DNA from: Dyella subtropica
GTDB lineage: Bacteria; Pseudomonadota; Gammaproteobacteria; Xanthomonadales; Rhodanobacteraceae
NCBI RefSeq assembly: GCF_026283965.1
Contig: NZ_JAPDPD010000011.1
Coordinates: 62,001-126,000, forward strand
Direction: 5' to 3'
DNA length: 64,000 bases
In this document: positions 44,184 to 52,489 of the stretch, piece by piece
Position numbering within the stretch: position 1 is the first letter of the stretch
Layout: each line of letters starts with the position of its first letter
Made by a program: the position numbers and the translations under genes
The notes under the pieces: model-generated
The model's input: only the letters and a program-made list of their open reading frames with translations
Database searches by the model: none
What the model was told of the DNA's origin: nothing

Positions 44184-45085
44184 ATACGCCGCGCACCATT
44201 GCGGAATACCTGGACCAGTTGCGTGCCGCACTTCGCGGCGCCGATCCCGCGCTAATACAGGACGCGCTGTACGACGCCGAGGAACACTTGCGCGCCGAGT
44301 TGGCCGAACAGCCCGGTCGCAGTGAAACGGACATGCTGGCTCACGTGGTGGGCACGTATGGCGCGCCGGAGGAAGTGGCGGAGATCTATCGCGATCAGGA
44401 GATCAAGATCCAGCGCGCGCTGCGTCCGCCGCTGCCGCCGAAGCGGCATTCGCTGCCTGGACGCTTTTTTGGCGTTGCCGTCGATCCGCGCACGTGGGGT
44501 GCGATGTTCTACATGCTACTGGCGCTAGCCACCGGCATCTTCTATTTCACCTGGGCAGTGACGGGTGTGGCGCTGTCGGCCGGATTTTCCGTGCTGATCA
44601 TCGGCATTCCCTTCATCGTGCTGTTCTTCGGTACGGTGCGTGCGCTGTCGCTGCTGGAAGGGCGCATCGTGGAAGTGATGCTCGGCGTGCGCATGCCGCG
44701 TCGGCCGCCATACCCGGCGCAACCTGCGCAATCGCTGATGAAGCGCATCGGTACCATGTTTACTGATGGTCGCACCTGGACCACGTTGTTCTACATGGTG
44801 TTGATGCTTCCGCTGGGCATCTGCTACTTCACCCTCACAGTGACGTTGATGAGCGTATCGATCGCTTTTGCGGGTGCGCCTGTGGCCTTCTTGTTCGACA
44901 ATTTTTCCGACAATGTCACCATCAATCTTGGTACGGGGCCTCATGCACCCGGCTGGGGTGATGCGGCCGTGCTATGCGTCATCGGTGTGTTGTTGTTTTT
45001 CGTGACCTTGCACTTGGTGCGAGCCCTGGGTCGCATGCAAGGGCAGATTGCCAAGAGCCTGCTGGTATCGCAGGCGTCGCCCTGA
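44180..45085 (+). CDS. HAAS-domain membrane protein with two sensor-type TM modules
   Basis: 301 residues. The N-terminal helical domain (MNTPRTIAEYLDQLRAALRG, DALYDAEEHLRAELAE, GAPEEVAEIYRD) is a HAAS-type signalling domain seen with PadR partners. Two tandem copies of a putative sensor TM module follow: RTWGAMFYMLLALATGIFYF... and RTWTTLFYMVLMLPLGICYF..., each with two or more TMs. The ATGA overlap with the PadR gene shows co-translation. It probably senses an envelope signal and relays it to PadR; the mechanism is not known. Confidence 0.8.
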   Translation: MNTPRTIAEYLDQLRAALRGADPALIQDALYDAEEHLRAELAEQPGRSETDMLAHVVGTYGAPEEVAEIYRDQEIKIQRALRPPLPPKRHSLPGRFFGVAVDPRTWGAMFYMLLALATGIFYFTWAVTGVALSAGFSVLIIGIPFIVLFFGTVRALSLLEGRIVEVMLGVRMPRRPPYPAQPAQSLMKRIGTMFTDGRTWTTLFYMVLMLPLGICYFTLTVTLMSVSIAFAGAPVAFLFDNFSDNVTINLGTGPHAPGWGDAAVLCVIGVLLFFVTLHLVRALGRMQGQIAKSLLVSQASP

Positions 45086-45363
45086 TTCAGTCGCTGCTGT
45101 GCAGGCCTTTGCTTACGCCACCGGTCCCGCTTATGGGTGTTGCTGAATCGCTACGCTCCGGCCTGGCGTTCGCGCGTGCTCCAGGGTGCTGGCCCGGCTG
45201 GACTGCTGGCGGCGGTCCTTGGCATCAAGATGGACGATGACGCTTCCGATGCCGAAGTGGCCCGCGGCGCCGCCCGCTAAGATGGCGCCGCGCTGTGACG
45301 ATACGCAAGACAGAACTGCCGGCGCACTGATAGGCGTCATGTTATGGATGGAGAGCACGATCG
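45086..45363. other. Spacer with a possible 47-codon reading frame
   Basis: A GTG-started frame at 45137-45280 encodes (V)LLNRYAPAWRSRVLQGAG and ends in ASDAEVARGAAR. It has protein-like composition but no ribosome-binding site and no known relative. It may be the tail of a deleted gene. Confidence 0.25.
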
Positions 45364-45807
45364 ATGTTGAGCGCTTTGCAGTTTCTGGTGGGGCGGTGGC
45401 AGGGCGAGGAACAGATTGCCTCCACGCGCTGGGGGCAAGGAGGTCCGGCCGTTTCGAGCGTGGTCGCGCGCATGGAGCTCGGCGGTAAGGCGCTGGTGCT
45501 GGATTACGACGAGCAGCGTGACGGGCAGCCGGCGCTCAAGGCGCACGCGGTATTCGTGGCCGGGACGGAGCACGATCAGTTCGACATGTACTGGTTCGAC
45601 AGCTACGGCTTCGTTCCCGCCGCAGCTGCGCCGGGACATTGGGATGGCCTGCGTCTGGTCTTTCTGCGCAGTTCGCCGCGCGGGCAAACGCGACACATTT
45701 ATCAGCCGCGGGGTTATGACGCTTACAAACTGACGCTGGAGAGTTCCTTCGACGGCGGCATCCATTGGGAGCCGGTGCTCACCGGGCGATATCGCCGGCA
45801 GGACTGA
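45364..45807 (+). CDS. DUF1579 family protein
   Basis: 147 residues. LSALQFLVGRWQGEEQI at the start, ELGGKALVLDYDEQRDGQPA in the middle and a beta-barrel pattern to the end (YDAYKLTLESSFDGGIHWEP) fit DUF1579, a lipocalin-like ten-strand barrel family related to nitrobindin/THAP4. The function of bacterial DUF1579 proteins is unsettled. GGAGAG upstream supports the start. It stands alone and is followed by a REP pair. Confidence 0.75.
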   Translation: MLSALQFLVGRWQGEEQIASTRWGQGGPAVSSVVARMELGGKALVLDYDEQRDGQPALKAHAVFVAGTEHDQFDMYWFDSYGFVPAAAAPGHWDGLRLVFLRSSPRGQTRHIYQPRGYDAYKLTLESSFDGGIHWEPVLTGRYRRQD

Positions 45808-45837
45808 CAGCCCGCAAGCAACGTGAGATGCGTGTGT

Positions 45838-45938
45838 GTAGGGGCGCACCCTGTGCGCGAAGGCCCTGCGTTAGCAGGGCCGCTGTTGTAAAAAGCGCGG
45901 CCTTATCAGGTCGTCTCGCGCACAGGGTGCGCTCCTAC
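45838..45938. repeat. REP pair (GTAGG(A/G)GCGCACCCTGTGCGCGA)
   Basis: Forward copy at 45838-45860 and inverted copy at 45916-45938, head GTAGGGGC / GCTCCTAC, separated by a GC-rich linker. It is a BIME-like arrangement that can fold into one cruciform. Confidence 0.8.
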
Positions 45939-45958
45939 AGGGGGCTTTGTGCCTGTGT

Positions 45959-47161
45959 TTAGGCTAGTTGCATGTCTCTTGGTCGCGCGCCTGGGAATAC
46001 CGTTTGCAATTGCGCGGTGGACAATCCCCATGTGCGGCTGAACAACCCGCCGAGCAGATCGCGGTAGTTGTTGAGCACCGGATAGTCGCGGTTCTGCAAC
46101 AGGCTCTGCGCATTCACCGCTACTTGCGAGCCGGCGATGCGGCCGCCGTTGATCTTGCCGCCAAGTACCCAATACACCGTGCCGTGACCGTGGTCGGTGC
46201 CCTTGTTGCCGTTCTCGCGGAAAGTGCGGCCGAACTCGGACACCACCACTACCACGGTGTTGTTCCACTCGTCGCCCAGTGCATCCGCATAGGCGGCCAG
46301 ACCCTGGCCGAGGTTGGTGAGGTTGGTCGCCAGGCCGCCGGTGGTGCTGCCCTGATTCACGTGCGTGTCCCAGCCACCCACGTCGACGAAGCCCAGCCGG
46401 TACTGCTGGCGCATCAGGGTGGCGATGCGCTGCGTTTCCGCGGCGAAATTCTTCGCTGTGGCTGCCCCGCGGTTGGCTTTCTGCATCTCGTCCTGCAGAT
46501 CCTTGGACACTTTCTGGCGCAACTCGAGCCCATCGGCCGCCGCCGCGGCGAGGCTGGTGCCCTTGTACATGTCGGCCAGAATCGCCGATTGCCGCTCATC
46601 GAATGCCGGCGTGGCCACGCCACGCAGCGAGATGTTCGGAATGTCCTTCTTGCCGCCCTGGAAGCTCAGCGGCAGCGCGTCGGTGAAGGCGATCGAAGGC
46701 ACGTCGGTGAGCGCACCCGACAGGCGCGCCATGAAGCCGGAGCGGTAGTCGCTGCGTGGCGCAGTAGGTTCGCCGGACTCGATGTTGTCCTGCGTTTCGA
46801 AGTGGCTGCGCGACATATCGTCGGTGCCGGCAAACGGCACGAAGGCCAGCTGCTTGCGCTGCCACAGCGGATAGAGCGAGTCGCGCAGCACCGGGTTCAG
46901 GCCCCACTGGTTGTCGAGTGCAATGGCGCTGTTTGGGTTGGCGGCGTCAGGACGGGCGATAGCCAAGGTAGGGCGCGACTCGTAGTAGAAATCGCTGCCG
47001 TACGGCACCAGCAGGTTGTTGCAGTCGTAGCCGCCGCGCAGGAACACGAGCAGGAAGCGCGGTGCGCTGGCTGGCGCGGCGAACAGGCGGCCGGAGAAGG
47101 AGAGTGCGGGCGCGGCGACAGCGGCGGTCGCGGCGGCGAGCAGGAATTGTCGGCGGTTCAT
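45959..47161 (-). CDS. DUF1501 exported protein
   Basis: 400 residues from ATG 47161 (MNRRQFLLAAATAAVAAPAL), a Tat/Sec-type signal. The DUF1501 pattern is clear: FLLVFLRGGYDCNNLLVPYG, SRSHFETQDNIESG, GWDTHVNQG, VVVVSEFGRTFREN and TDHGHGTVYWVLGG, resembling alkaline-phosphatase-like/sulfatase folds. DUF1501 proteins almost always pair with DUF1800 proteins, as here, in planctomycetes and proteobacteria. Their role is unknown, proposed to be in the periplasm or outer membrane. The DUF1800 gene lies upstream on the same strand, separated by a palindromic element. Confidence 0.85.
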   Translation of the reverse strand: MNRRQFLLAAATAAVAAPALSFSGRLFAAPASAPRFLLVFLRGGYDCNNLLVPYGSDFYYESRPTLAIARPDAANPNSAIALDNQWGLNPVLRDSLYPLWQRKQLAFVPFAGTDDMSRSHFETQDNIESGEPTAPRSDYRSGFMARLSGALTDVPSIAFTDALPLSFQGGKKDIPNISLRGVATPAFDERQSAILADMYKGTSLAAAAADGLELRQKVSKDLQDEMQKANRGAATAKNFAAETQRIATLMRQQYRLGFVDVGGWDTHVNQGSTTGGLATNLTNLGQGLAAYADALGDEWNNTVVVVVSEFGRTFRENGNKGTDHGHGTVYWVLGGKINGGRIAGSQVAVNAQSLLQNRDYPVLNNYRDLLGGLFSRTWGLSTAQLQTVFPGARPRDMQLA

Positions 47162-47203
47162 GATGGGCCTCGACGTGGTTCGTGTGGTTTGTCGCAAGAG
47201 CGT

Positions 47204-47326
47204 TACCCCCTCCCAGCCTCCCCCTGCCCCACGGGACTAGCTTCGCGTCGCAAGCAAGGGGAGGAGCCAAGAGCTTGCGACACCCTGCTCCCTCCCTTGC
47301 TTGCAGGGGAGGGCTGGGGAGGGGTA
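47204..47326. repeat. 123-bp inverted-repeat element between DUF1800 and DUF1501 genes
   Basis: Arms TACCCCCTCCCAGCC and GGCTGGGGAGGGGTA, with further internal pairing (GCAAGCAAGGGGAGG / CCTCCCTTGCTTGC). It is a non-coding palindromic element inserted within what is otherwise a two-gene unit; a related one is at 52.3-52.5 kb. Confidence 0.75.
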
Positions 47327-47364
47327 AGCCCTAGCGATAAGGCTTCATTCCTTGCAGCTGTTCT

Positions 47365-48906
47365 TTAGCGGTAGTTGAAGTCAGGAGACGACAACAGAAA
47401 CGTATTCCACTCCTGCTGCGATGCAGCCTTGGCGAGCGCATCCCGCGTCGGCGTTGAGAGACGCGGATCGATCGCGTCGTAATACAGCTTGGACGTCAGC
47501 ATCGGAAATCCGGGCGCGGTGGCATTGCTGCCTTCGGGCACGAACAGGCGGTTATTGCCGGTGCCGATGGCGCGGGCGATCTCGAAGCGTTTGGCCATCT
47601 GTCCGGAGCTGGCCCAGCCGCTGGCGTCGAGCGGCCAGCCATCCGGTGTCAGGCGCCCATAGATCGGCTCTCCCAGCTGGTTGAGCCAATTGAGCATCGG
47701 CTTGGCGTTGACCACCGGCTTGCCGTCGTAGGCCAGTCGCAAGGAGGACACGACGAACTGCGTCGGGTCCTTGAACTTCTTGCCCTGGCCGGCGATGAAC
47801 TCCTTCGACTCGAGCATCGTGCGCAGTACTTTGGCGATGTCGCCGTCGGTGCGCTGGAAGGTCTTGGCCATCTTCGCCACCAAGGCCGGCGGGGGATCGT
47901 CGGCGACGAAGTAGCGGGCCAGCTTGGTCGAGATGAATTGCGCGCAGGCTGGCTGACGGGTGATCAGGTCGACCGCCTTTTCCACTTCATCGAAGCCGCT
48001 GCCCTTGATACGCTGGCCCAGCAGCACCTTGTCGCTGAAGTCGTGGCGCGCCGGATGGAATTCGAACAGGCCGTTGCGCACGTAGAGCGACGCGAATTTA
48101 GGATTGAGTTTTTGCGGGCGATCCTGCTTCGGTGCGATGCCGACGCCGGTAAGGATCAGTGCGAGCTGCTGTACATCCTGCTGCGTGTAGCCGGAGCCCA
48201 CGCCTAGCGTATGCAGCTCCATCAGCTCGCGCGCGTAGTTTTCGTTGACGTGGCCTTTCGCATTTTGCGCATTGTCCAGAAACTCCAGCATGGCCGGGCT
48301 TTCCAGCGAGGCCATCACCAGGTCTTTGAACTTGCCTAGCGCATGCGGGCGGATGCTGCCTTCCGAGTATTCGCCCACCACCCAGCGCACGCGCCCCTTG
48401 GCGCCGTATACGCTGAAATGATTGAGCCAGAACCACACCATCTGTTCCTTCAGCTGGTTGGAGCCGTAGACGGCGCGCAGCAACTCGGTTTGTTGCGCTT
48501 GCTGCAGCAACTCGTTGGAGTGTTGTTGCTGGGCCTTCTGGGCGGCAACCTTGTCGTCGCCGTCCGGCATGTCCTTGATACGTTGCTGCTCGGCCTGCAT
48601 GGTGGCGATCAGCTGATCGGGCGGTGTGCGCACCACTTCATAGCTGCTGATCAGCTCTGCGATCTCGGGCGGCAGGCGGTCGTCGCCCTTGCTGCTGAGC
48701 TGCTCATCCAGATAGCGCGCCCGGCCCAGCTCGCGGTAGCGAGCCACGCTGGCGCTATCCAGGTCGAAACCATCGCGCCGCAGCCAGGCGATGTCGTCGG
48801 CGCTGAGCGGTTCGGCGGTTCGAGCGGTGGCTATGGCGGGCCCCATAGCAAGCGCAAAGGCGAGCAGGGGAGATAGTTGACGTAGTGCTAGGCGGGTGCG
48901 GCGCAT
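47365..48906 (-). CDS. DUF1800 exported protein
   Basis: 513 residues from ATG 48906 (MRRTRLALRQLSPLLAFALA), a signal peptide; a longer in-frame start exists but lacks this layout. Family features: ADDIAWLRRDGFDLDSAS near the start, MVWFWLNHFSVYG, AMLEFLDNAQNAKGHVNENY, ARELMELHTLGVGSGYTQQD and LFEFHPARHDFSDKVLLG. It is the usual partner of DUF1501 proteins; the biochemical role is unknown. Confidence 0.86.
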   Translation of the reverse strand: MRRTRLALRQLSPLLAFALAMGPAIATARTAEPLSADDIAWLRRDGFDLDSASVARYRELGRARYLDEQLSSKGDDRLPPEIAELISSYEVVRTPPDQLIATMQAEQQRIKDMPDGDDKVAAQKAQQQHSNELLQQAQQTELLRAVYGSNQLKEQMVWFWLNHFSVYGAKGRVRWVVGEYSEGSIRPHALGKFKDLVMASLESPAMLEFLDNAQNAKGHVNENYARELMELHTLGVGSGYTQQDVQQLALILTGVGIAPKQDRPQKLNPKFASLYVRNGLFEFHPARHDFSDKVLLGQRIKGSGFDEVEKAVDLITRQPACAQFISTKLARYFVADDPPPALVAKMAKTFQRTDGDIAKVLRTMLESKEFIAGQGKKFKDPTQFVVSSLRLAYDGKPVVNAKPMLNWLNQLGEPIYGRLTPDGWPLDASGWASSGQMAKRFEIARAIGTGNNRLFVPEGSNATAPGFPMLTSKLYYDAIDPRLSTPTRDALAKAASQQEWNTFLLSSPDFNYR

Positions 48907-49072
48907 GCGTCTTGGCTTCCTGGCGAGGGACGACGGCGGATGTTGGTGTGAAGTCTCAACGCAGCACATTGCCGTTCGCCGACAACGGTAATTCATGGCC
49001 CGAGTCGTATTGGGACACGATTCATGCGAAGAGCAGGAAATCGCTTCGCGTCGCAGGAATTTGCGTGCGCTC

Positions 49073-49360
49073 TCAGAACTCGTCGACGAACTCTACGATG
49101 GCACCCAGCAAGGATGCCTCGACCTCTGCCACGTTATGCACGGCGTCGGCATGCAACGCATCGGGCGCGCGCACTTCGATGCAGACCAGCTCACCGCCGT
49201 TATCGTCCACCAGCTCGCTGGAGCTGGAGTCGTCCCGCGTGCCACTCATGAGATCGTCCACTTCTTCCACGTGCTCGATGCCATCGATGCCGTGCAAGGC
49301 ATTGATCAGGGTGTCCACGGTGTCGCGGTTACCGGTCATGCGGATGCGGATCATGGGCAT
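49073..49360 (-). CDS. Small conserved-type acidic protein, unknown function
   Basis: 95 residues with AGGAG 6 bp before the ATG. MPMIRIRMTGNRDTVDTLIN and ALHGIDGIEHVEEVDDLM look like a ferredoxin-like (ACT/DUF-type) beta-alpha-beta start, followed by an acidic serine stretch (DDSSSSELVDD) and a C-terminal half IEVRAPDALHADAVHNVAEV. The overlapping plus-strand frames are less convincing. Role unknown. Confidence 0.6.
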   Translation of the reverse strand: MPMIRIRMTGNRDTVDTLINALHGIDGIEHVEEVDDLMSGTRDDSSSSELVDDNGGELVCIEVRAPDALHADAVHNVAEVEASLLGAIVEFVDEF

Positions 49361-49470
49361 GTTGGGCTCCTGGGCGATCCGGCGCCCTGTTTATGATGAG
49401 CCAAAGCGCGTAAGCGCAAGGTGATCCCGGTTGTCTCGGCTACCATGCAGCGTTTGCCGGAGACCCCGCG

Positions 49471-50076
49471 ATGACCAAGGCCTACGACCGCGCCTATTTC
49501 GACAAGTGGTACCGCGACTCGCGTCATGCGGTAGGTTCGCCGGCCGAGCTTCGGCGCAAGGTCGCCATGGTGGTGGCGCAAACCGAATATTACCTCGCCC
49601 GGCCGATCCGCAGCGTGCTGGATGTGGGCTGCGGCGAGGGGACGTGGCGCGCGCCGCTACGGGCCCTGCGGCCGGATATTCACTATCGCGGCCTGGACGC
49701 GAGCGACTACGTGGTGACGCGTTACGGACGCAGCCGGAATATCGGTCTGGCGCGCTTTGGCCAGCTGGCGGAGCTGCGTTTCGACCGGCGCTTCGACCTG
49801 ATCGTGTGCACCGACGTGCTGCATTACCTCAAGCCGGCCGAAATCCGCGCCGGCTTGACCGGTATCGGCGACATGCTGGAGGGCATCGCGTTTCTTGAGG
49901 TGTTCACCAGCAAGGATGACGTGGCTGGAGACCACGACGGGTTCAACTCGCGCACGCCGGCCTGGTATCTGAAGGAGTTCGGCAAGGTGGGGCTGTTGTC
50001 GTGCGGGTCCCACTGTTATCTGGGGCCGCGGCTGGAGCGGCATATTGCGGCGCTGGAGCGGGCGCAGCTGATTTAG
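49471..50076 (+). CDS. Class I SAM-dependent methyltransferase
   Basis: 201 residues. Motif I VLDVGCGEGTW binds S-adenosylmethionine, YRGLDASDYV is motif II, and FDLIVCTDVLHYL is motif IV/post-IV. The N-terminus AYDRAYFDKWYRDSR is typical of small bacterial methyltransferases of this group. The substrate cannot be predicted. It stands alone, with a REP pair downstream. Confidence 0.85.
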   Translation: MTKAYDRAYFDKWYRDSRHAVGSPAELRRKVAMVVAQTEYYLARPIRSVLDVGCGEGTWRAPLRALRPDIHYRGLDASDYVVTRYGRSRNIGLARFGQLAELRFDRRFDLIVCTDVLHYLKPAEIRAGLTGIGDMLEGIAFLEVFTSKDDVAGDHDGFNSRTPAWYLKEFGKVGLLSCGSHCYLGPRLERHIAALERAQLI

Positions 50077-50104
50077 CTCGGTCAGGGCTCTCAGAGCCTC
50101 CAGT

Positions 50105-50259
50105 GCAGGAGCCCACCCTGTGGGCGAAAGCCCAGCGAAGCTGGGCTGATGTCCTGCCGGAGCGACCCCTAGGGTGGGCGCTTCACTCGGGCCATCCTCG
50201 GCCCTCGCCGTGCAAGCTGGCACTCCTGCCGGGCTGTCGCCCACCGGGTTGGCTCCTAC
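50105..50259. repeat. REP-like inverted pair with GGAGCCCACCCTGTGGGCG units
   Basis: GCAGGAGCCCACCCTGTGGG at 50105-50124 and the facing copy ending TTGGCTCCTAC at 50259, with an AAGCCCAGC/GCTGGGCT stem between. It lies between convergent genes and is a variant of the GTAGGAGC family. Confidence 0.65.
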
Positions 50260-50290
50260 AAGGGGGCGGAGGGGTGTTTTGTTGTGACGC

Positions 50291-51097
50291 TCAAACGAGC
50301 ATCACATCCACCCCAGCGCCACGCAGCAAATCCACCACCTTCGCCTCGGCACTGTTGTCAGTAATGACGCGATGCAAATGCTGCACAGGCGTAATGACGG
50401 ACAAGCTGCGCTGCCCCAGCTTGCTGGCATCGAACACCGCGATGGTTTCGCGCGAGACGCGAATCATCAATGCGTTGAGCGAGGCTTCGAGCGGATCGGG
50501 CGTCGTGACGCCAACGACCGGATCGAGGCCATCGACACCGAGAAAGAGTTTGTCGGCGGAAAGCTTGGACAACGCCTGCTCCGCATCCGGACCCACCAGC
50601 GAGTACGAGGTATCGCGCAATAGCCCGCCGAGCATCATCACGCGGATATGCGGCAGGCCGGACAACTCCAGCGCGATGTTGAGCGCGTTGGTGATGACCG
50701 TGAGCGACTCGAACTTCATCTGGCGGATCTGCCGCGCAATCTCCACCGTGGTGGAGCCGGAGTCGAGGATGATCGTTTCGCCATCGTGGATCAGTCGCGC
50801 CGCAGCCTGGCCGACGCGCAGCTTCTGCGCGTGGTAGCGCGTCTCCTTGATGTTCAGCGGCGTGTCGTGCGAGCTGGCCGCGATGGCGGGCAGGGCGCCG
50901 CCATGCGAGCGCGCGATGGCGGAGCTGCGCGCCAGTGCTTCGAGATCGTTGCGGATGGTGACGGTGGAGGTGCCGAAGCGGTTGGCCAGTTCATCCACCG
51001 TGGCGCGGCCCTGGTCTTCGACGTAGTCGACGATCAGGCGCCGGCGTTCTTCAACCAGCAGGCGGCGCGAGGGGGCGGATGCTTGGTCTTCACTCAT
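50291..51097 (-). CDS. DeoR-family transcriptional repressor of the amino-sugar locus
   Basis: 268 residues from ATG 51097. The DeoR HTH is RRLIVDYVEDQGRATVDELA and TSTVTIRNDLEAL; the sugar-phosphate sensing domain follows with ILDSGSTTVEIARQI and LGVDGLDPVVGVTTPDPLEA, an arrangement close to AgaR-type regulators. The start overlaps the end of the upstream amidohydrolase gene by 8 bp. With the aldolase, agaS and kinases close by, it most likely represses both arms of the locus until a phosphorylated amino sugar or tagatose phosphate accumulates. Confidence 0.88.
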   Translation of the reverse strand: MSEDQASAPSRRLLVEERRRLIVDYVEDQGRATVDELANRFGTSTVTIRNDLEALARSSAIARSHGGALPAIAASSHDTPLNIKETRYHAQKLRVGQAAARLIHDGETIILDSGSTTVEIARQIRQMKFESLTVITNALNIALELSGLPHIRVMMLGGLLRDTSYSLVGPDAEQALSKLSADKLFLGVDGLDPVVGVTTPDPLEASLNALMIRVSRETIAVFDASKLGQRSLSVITPVQHLHRVITDNSAEAKVVDLLRGAGVDVMLV

Positions 51098-52304
51098 AGG
51101 GGATGCGCAGAAGTCGGGCGGCGTTGTCATGGTATACCTTGCGCAGGATAGCGTCTGGCAGGTCCAGCCCATAGATCGACCAGCGCCCTTGCGGCGGCGT
51201 CTCGGCCGGCGCGTAGTCGAAGTACTCGTCGTCGGTTTCCAGAAAGCGGTAATAGATCTCGTACAGCGCGTCGCCGAATAGCTGCTGCGGCACGTCGTCG
51301 CCGTAAGGGGAGGGCACCGCATCGGTGCCGAACAGAATGCGGTCCTGGTAGCGCTCGAAGAAGCGCCGCGCCGTGCGCGGCTGGCGACCCAGTTCGCCGA
51401 TGCGGGCGCTGATGTCCACCACCGTGTTGGGGTAGCGGTCCAGGCAGGCGGAAACCGCTTCGAGGTTCTCCGCGCCATTGCCCACGTGCATCAGCGCGAA
51501 CGTGGTGTTGGGGTGGCGGGCGATCATGCGGTCGCGCGCGGCGAGGATCTCGGCATTGCTGGGGAATGCCGGGCCGTAGAACGACCAGTCCGGATGCCGG
51601 CTGAGTTCTTCGTAGCGTTCGTTGCTGGCGTCGGTGGGAAGAAAGAACGCCTCCGGGTCAGAGACATGCAGGAACACCGGCATGCCGTAGGCCGCGCACG
51701 CCTCCCACATCGGATCGAAGCGGCGATCGTCCACCGCCACCAGCGGACCGGAGTCGATCTGCTCGCGCAGGTAGAGGCCCAGGGACTTGAGCAGCTTCAG
51801 GCCGCGCGCGCCGATGCGATGAGCATGAGCGATAGCGTCGCCCTGCAGTTGCGCGTAGTTGGCTTCGGGAAACAACTCGTAGGACGGCTCGGTCAGTGTG
51901 AGGAAGCGCCCAGGCGCGGCCTCGTCGAAGGTACGGATGCTTTGTTCCAATCCCTTGCCGGTGCCGCCGGTGAGATTCACCAGGGTGCGGATGCCTTTGC
52001 GATCCATCACCGGCAACAGCTCGTCGGGCAGGGCAAATACGGTGATGTCCTCACCGACCGACACGCCGTTGCGGACGTTGCTGGTCCAGGTGAGATGCGT
52101 GTGCATGTCGATCACCGGAAAGCGTGGTCGCGCCACGCGCGTCTGCTTCACATGCAGCATGCTGCGCGGCTTGAAGTCGTACAGACGCAAGCCGCTCTTG
52201 CTGAGGTCCGGTGAGGTCGCGAGCTGGTTCTTGCTGCTTTCGACGCGCACGGTGCCGACGCCGGTGGGCGGTGCGCAGCAGAAGCAGGAACGGGGTTGGC
52301 TCAT
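51090..52304 (-). CDS. Amidohydrolase_2-type (PF04909-like) metal-dependent hydrolase
   Basis: 404 residues from ATG 52304. The TIM-barrel amidohydrolase pattern starts at FPVIDMHTHLTWT (HxH), with GARGLKLLKSLGL, PVFLHVSDPEAFF (His ligand), TTFALMHVGNGAENL and ILFGTDAVPSP (catalytic Asp). It belongs to the decarboxylase/lactonase-like branch, not to the NagA/AgaA deacetylases. It sits between the aldolase and the repressor, so it may act on a sugar lactone or an acetylated intermediate of the same pathway. The precise reaction is unknown. Confidence 0.8.
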   Translation of the reverse strand: MSQPRSCFCCAPPTGVGTVRVESSKNQLATSPDLSKSGLRLYDFKPRSMLHVKQTRVARPRFPVIDMHTHLTWTSNVRNGVSVGEDITVFALPDELLPVMDRKGIRTLVNLTGGTGKGLEQSIRTFDEAAPGRFLTLTEPSYELFPEANYAQLQGDAIAHAHRIGARGLKLLKSLGLYLREQIDSGPLVAVDDRRFDPMWEACAAYGMPVFLHVSDPEAFFLPTDASNERYEELSRHPDWSFYGPAFPSNAEILAARDRMIARHPNTTFALMHVGNGAENLEAVSACLDRYPNTVVDISARIGELGRQPRTARRFFERYQDRILFGTDAVPSPYGDDVPQQLFGDALYEIYYRFLETDDEYFDYAPAETPPQGRWSIYGLDLPDAILRKVYHDNAARLLRIPYE

Positions 52305-52322
52305 CGTGTGGTGCCTCGGTTC

Positions 52323-52479
52323 TTCTTCCTCTCCCCTCCGGGGAGAGGATCGAGGTGAGGGGGCGGGTGCTCGTGATCCGGTTTGTTCGAATCGCTCTTC
52401 GATAAGCGCTATCTCGAGCACCCACCCCTCACCCCAGCCCTCTCCCCCGTAAACAAATGGGTAAACGGGGGAGAGGGAG
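52323..52479. repeat. Palindromic intergenic element between aldolase and amidohydrolase
   Basis: It contains CCTCTCCCCTCCGGGGAGAGG, written here as arms CCTCTCCCC and GGGGAGAGG, outer arms GGGCGGGTGCTCG (about 52358-52370) and CGAGCACCCACCC (about 52412-52424), and a distal CCCTCTCCCCCG / CGGGGGAGAGGG hairpin. No coding potential. Confidence 0.65.
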
Positions 52480-52489
52480 TTAAAGGCGC

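Noticed and set aside
45968-47368. 466-codon plus-strand open frame
   Set aside because: Antisense to the DUF1501 gene, with a low-complexity translation rich in R, A and V.
48995-49396. 133-codon plus-strand frame
   Set aside because: Opposite a minus-strand small gene that has a strong AGGAG site and a better amino-acid pattern.
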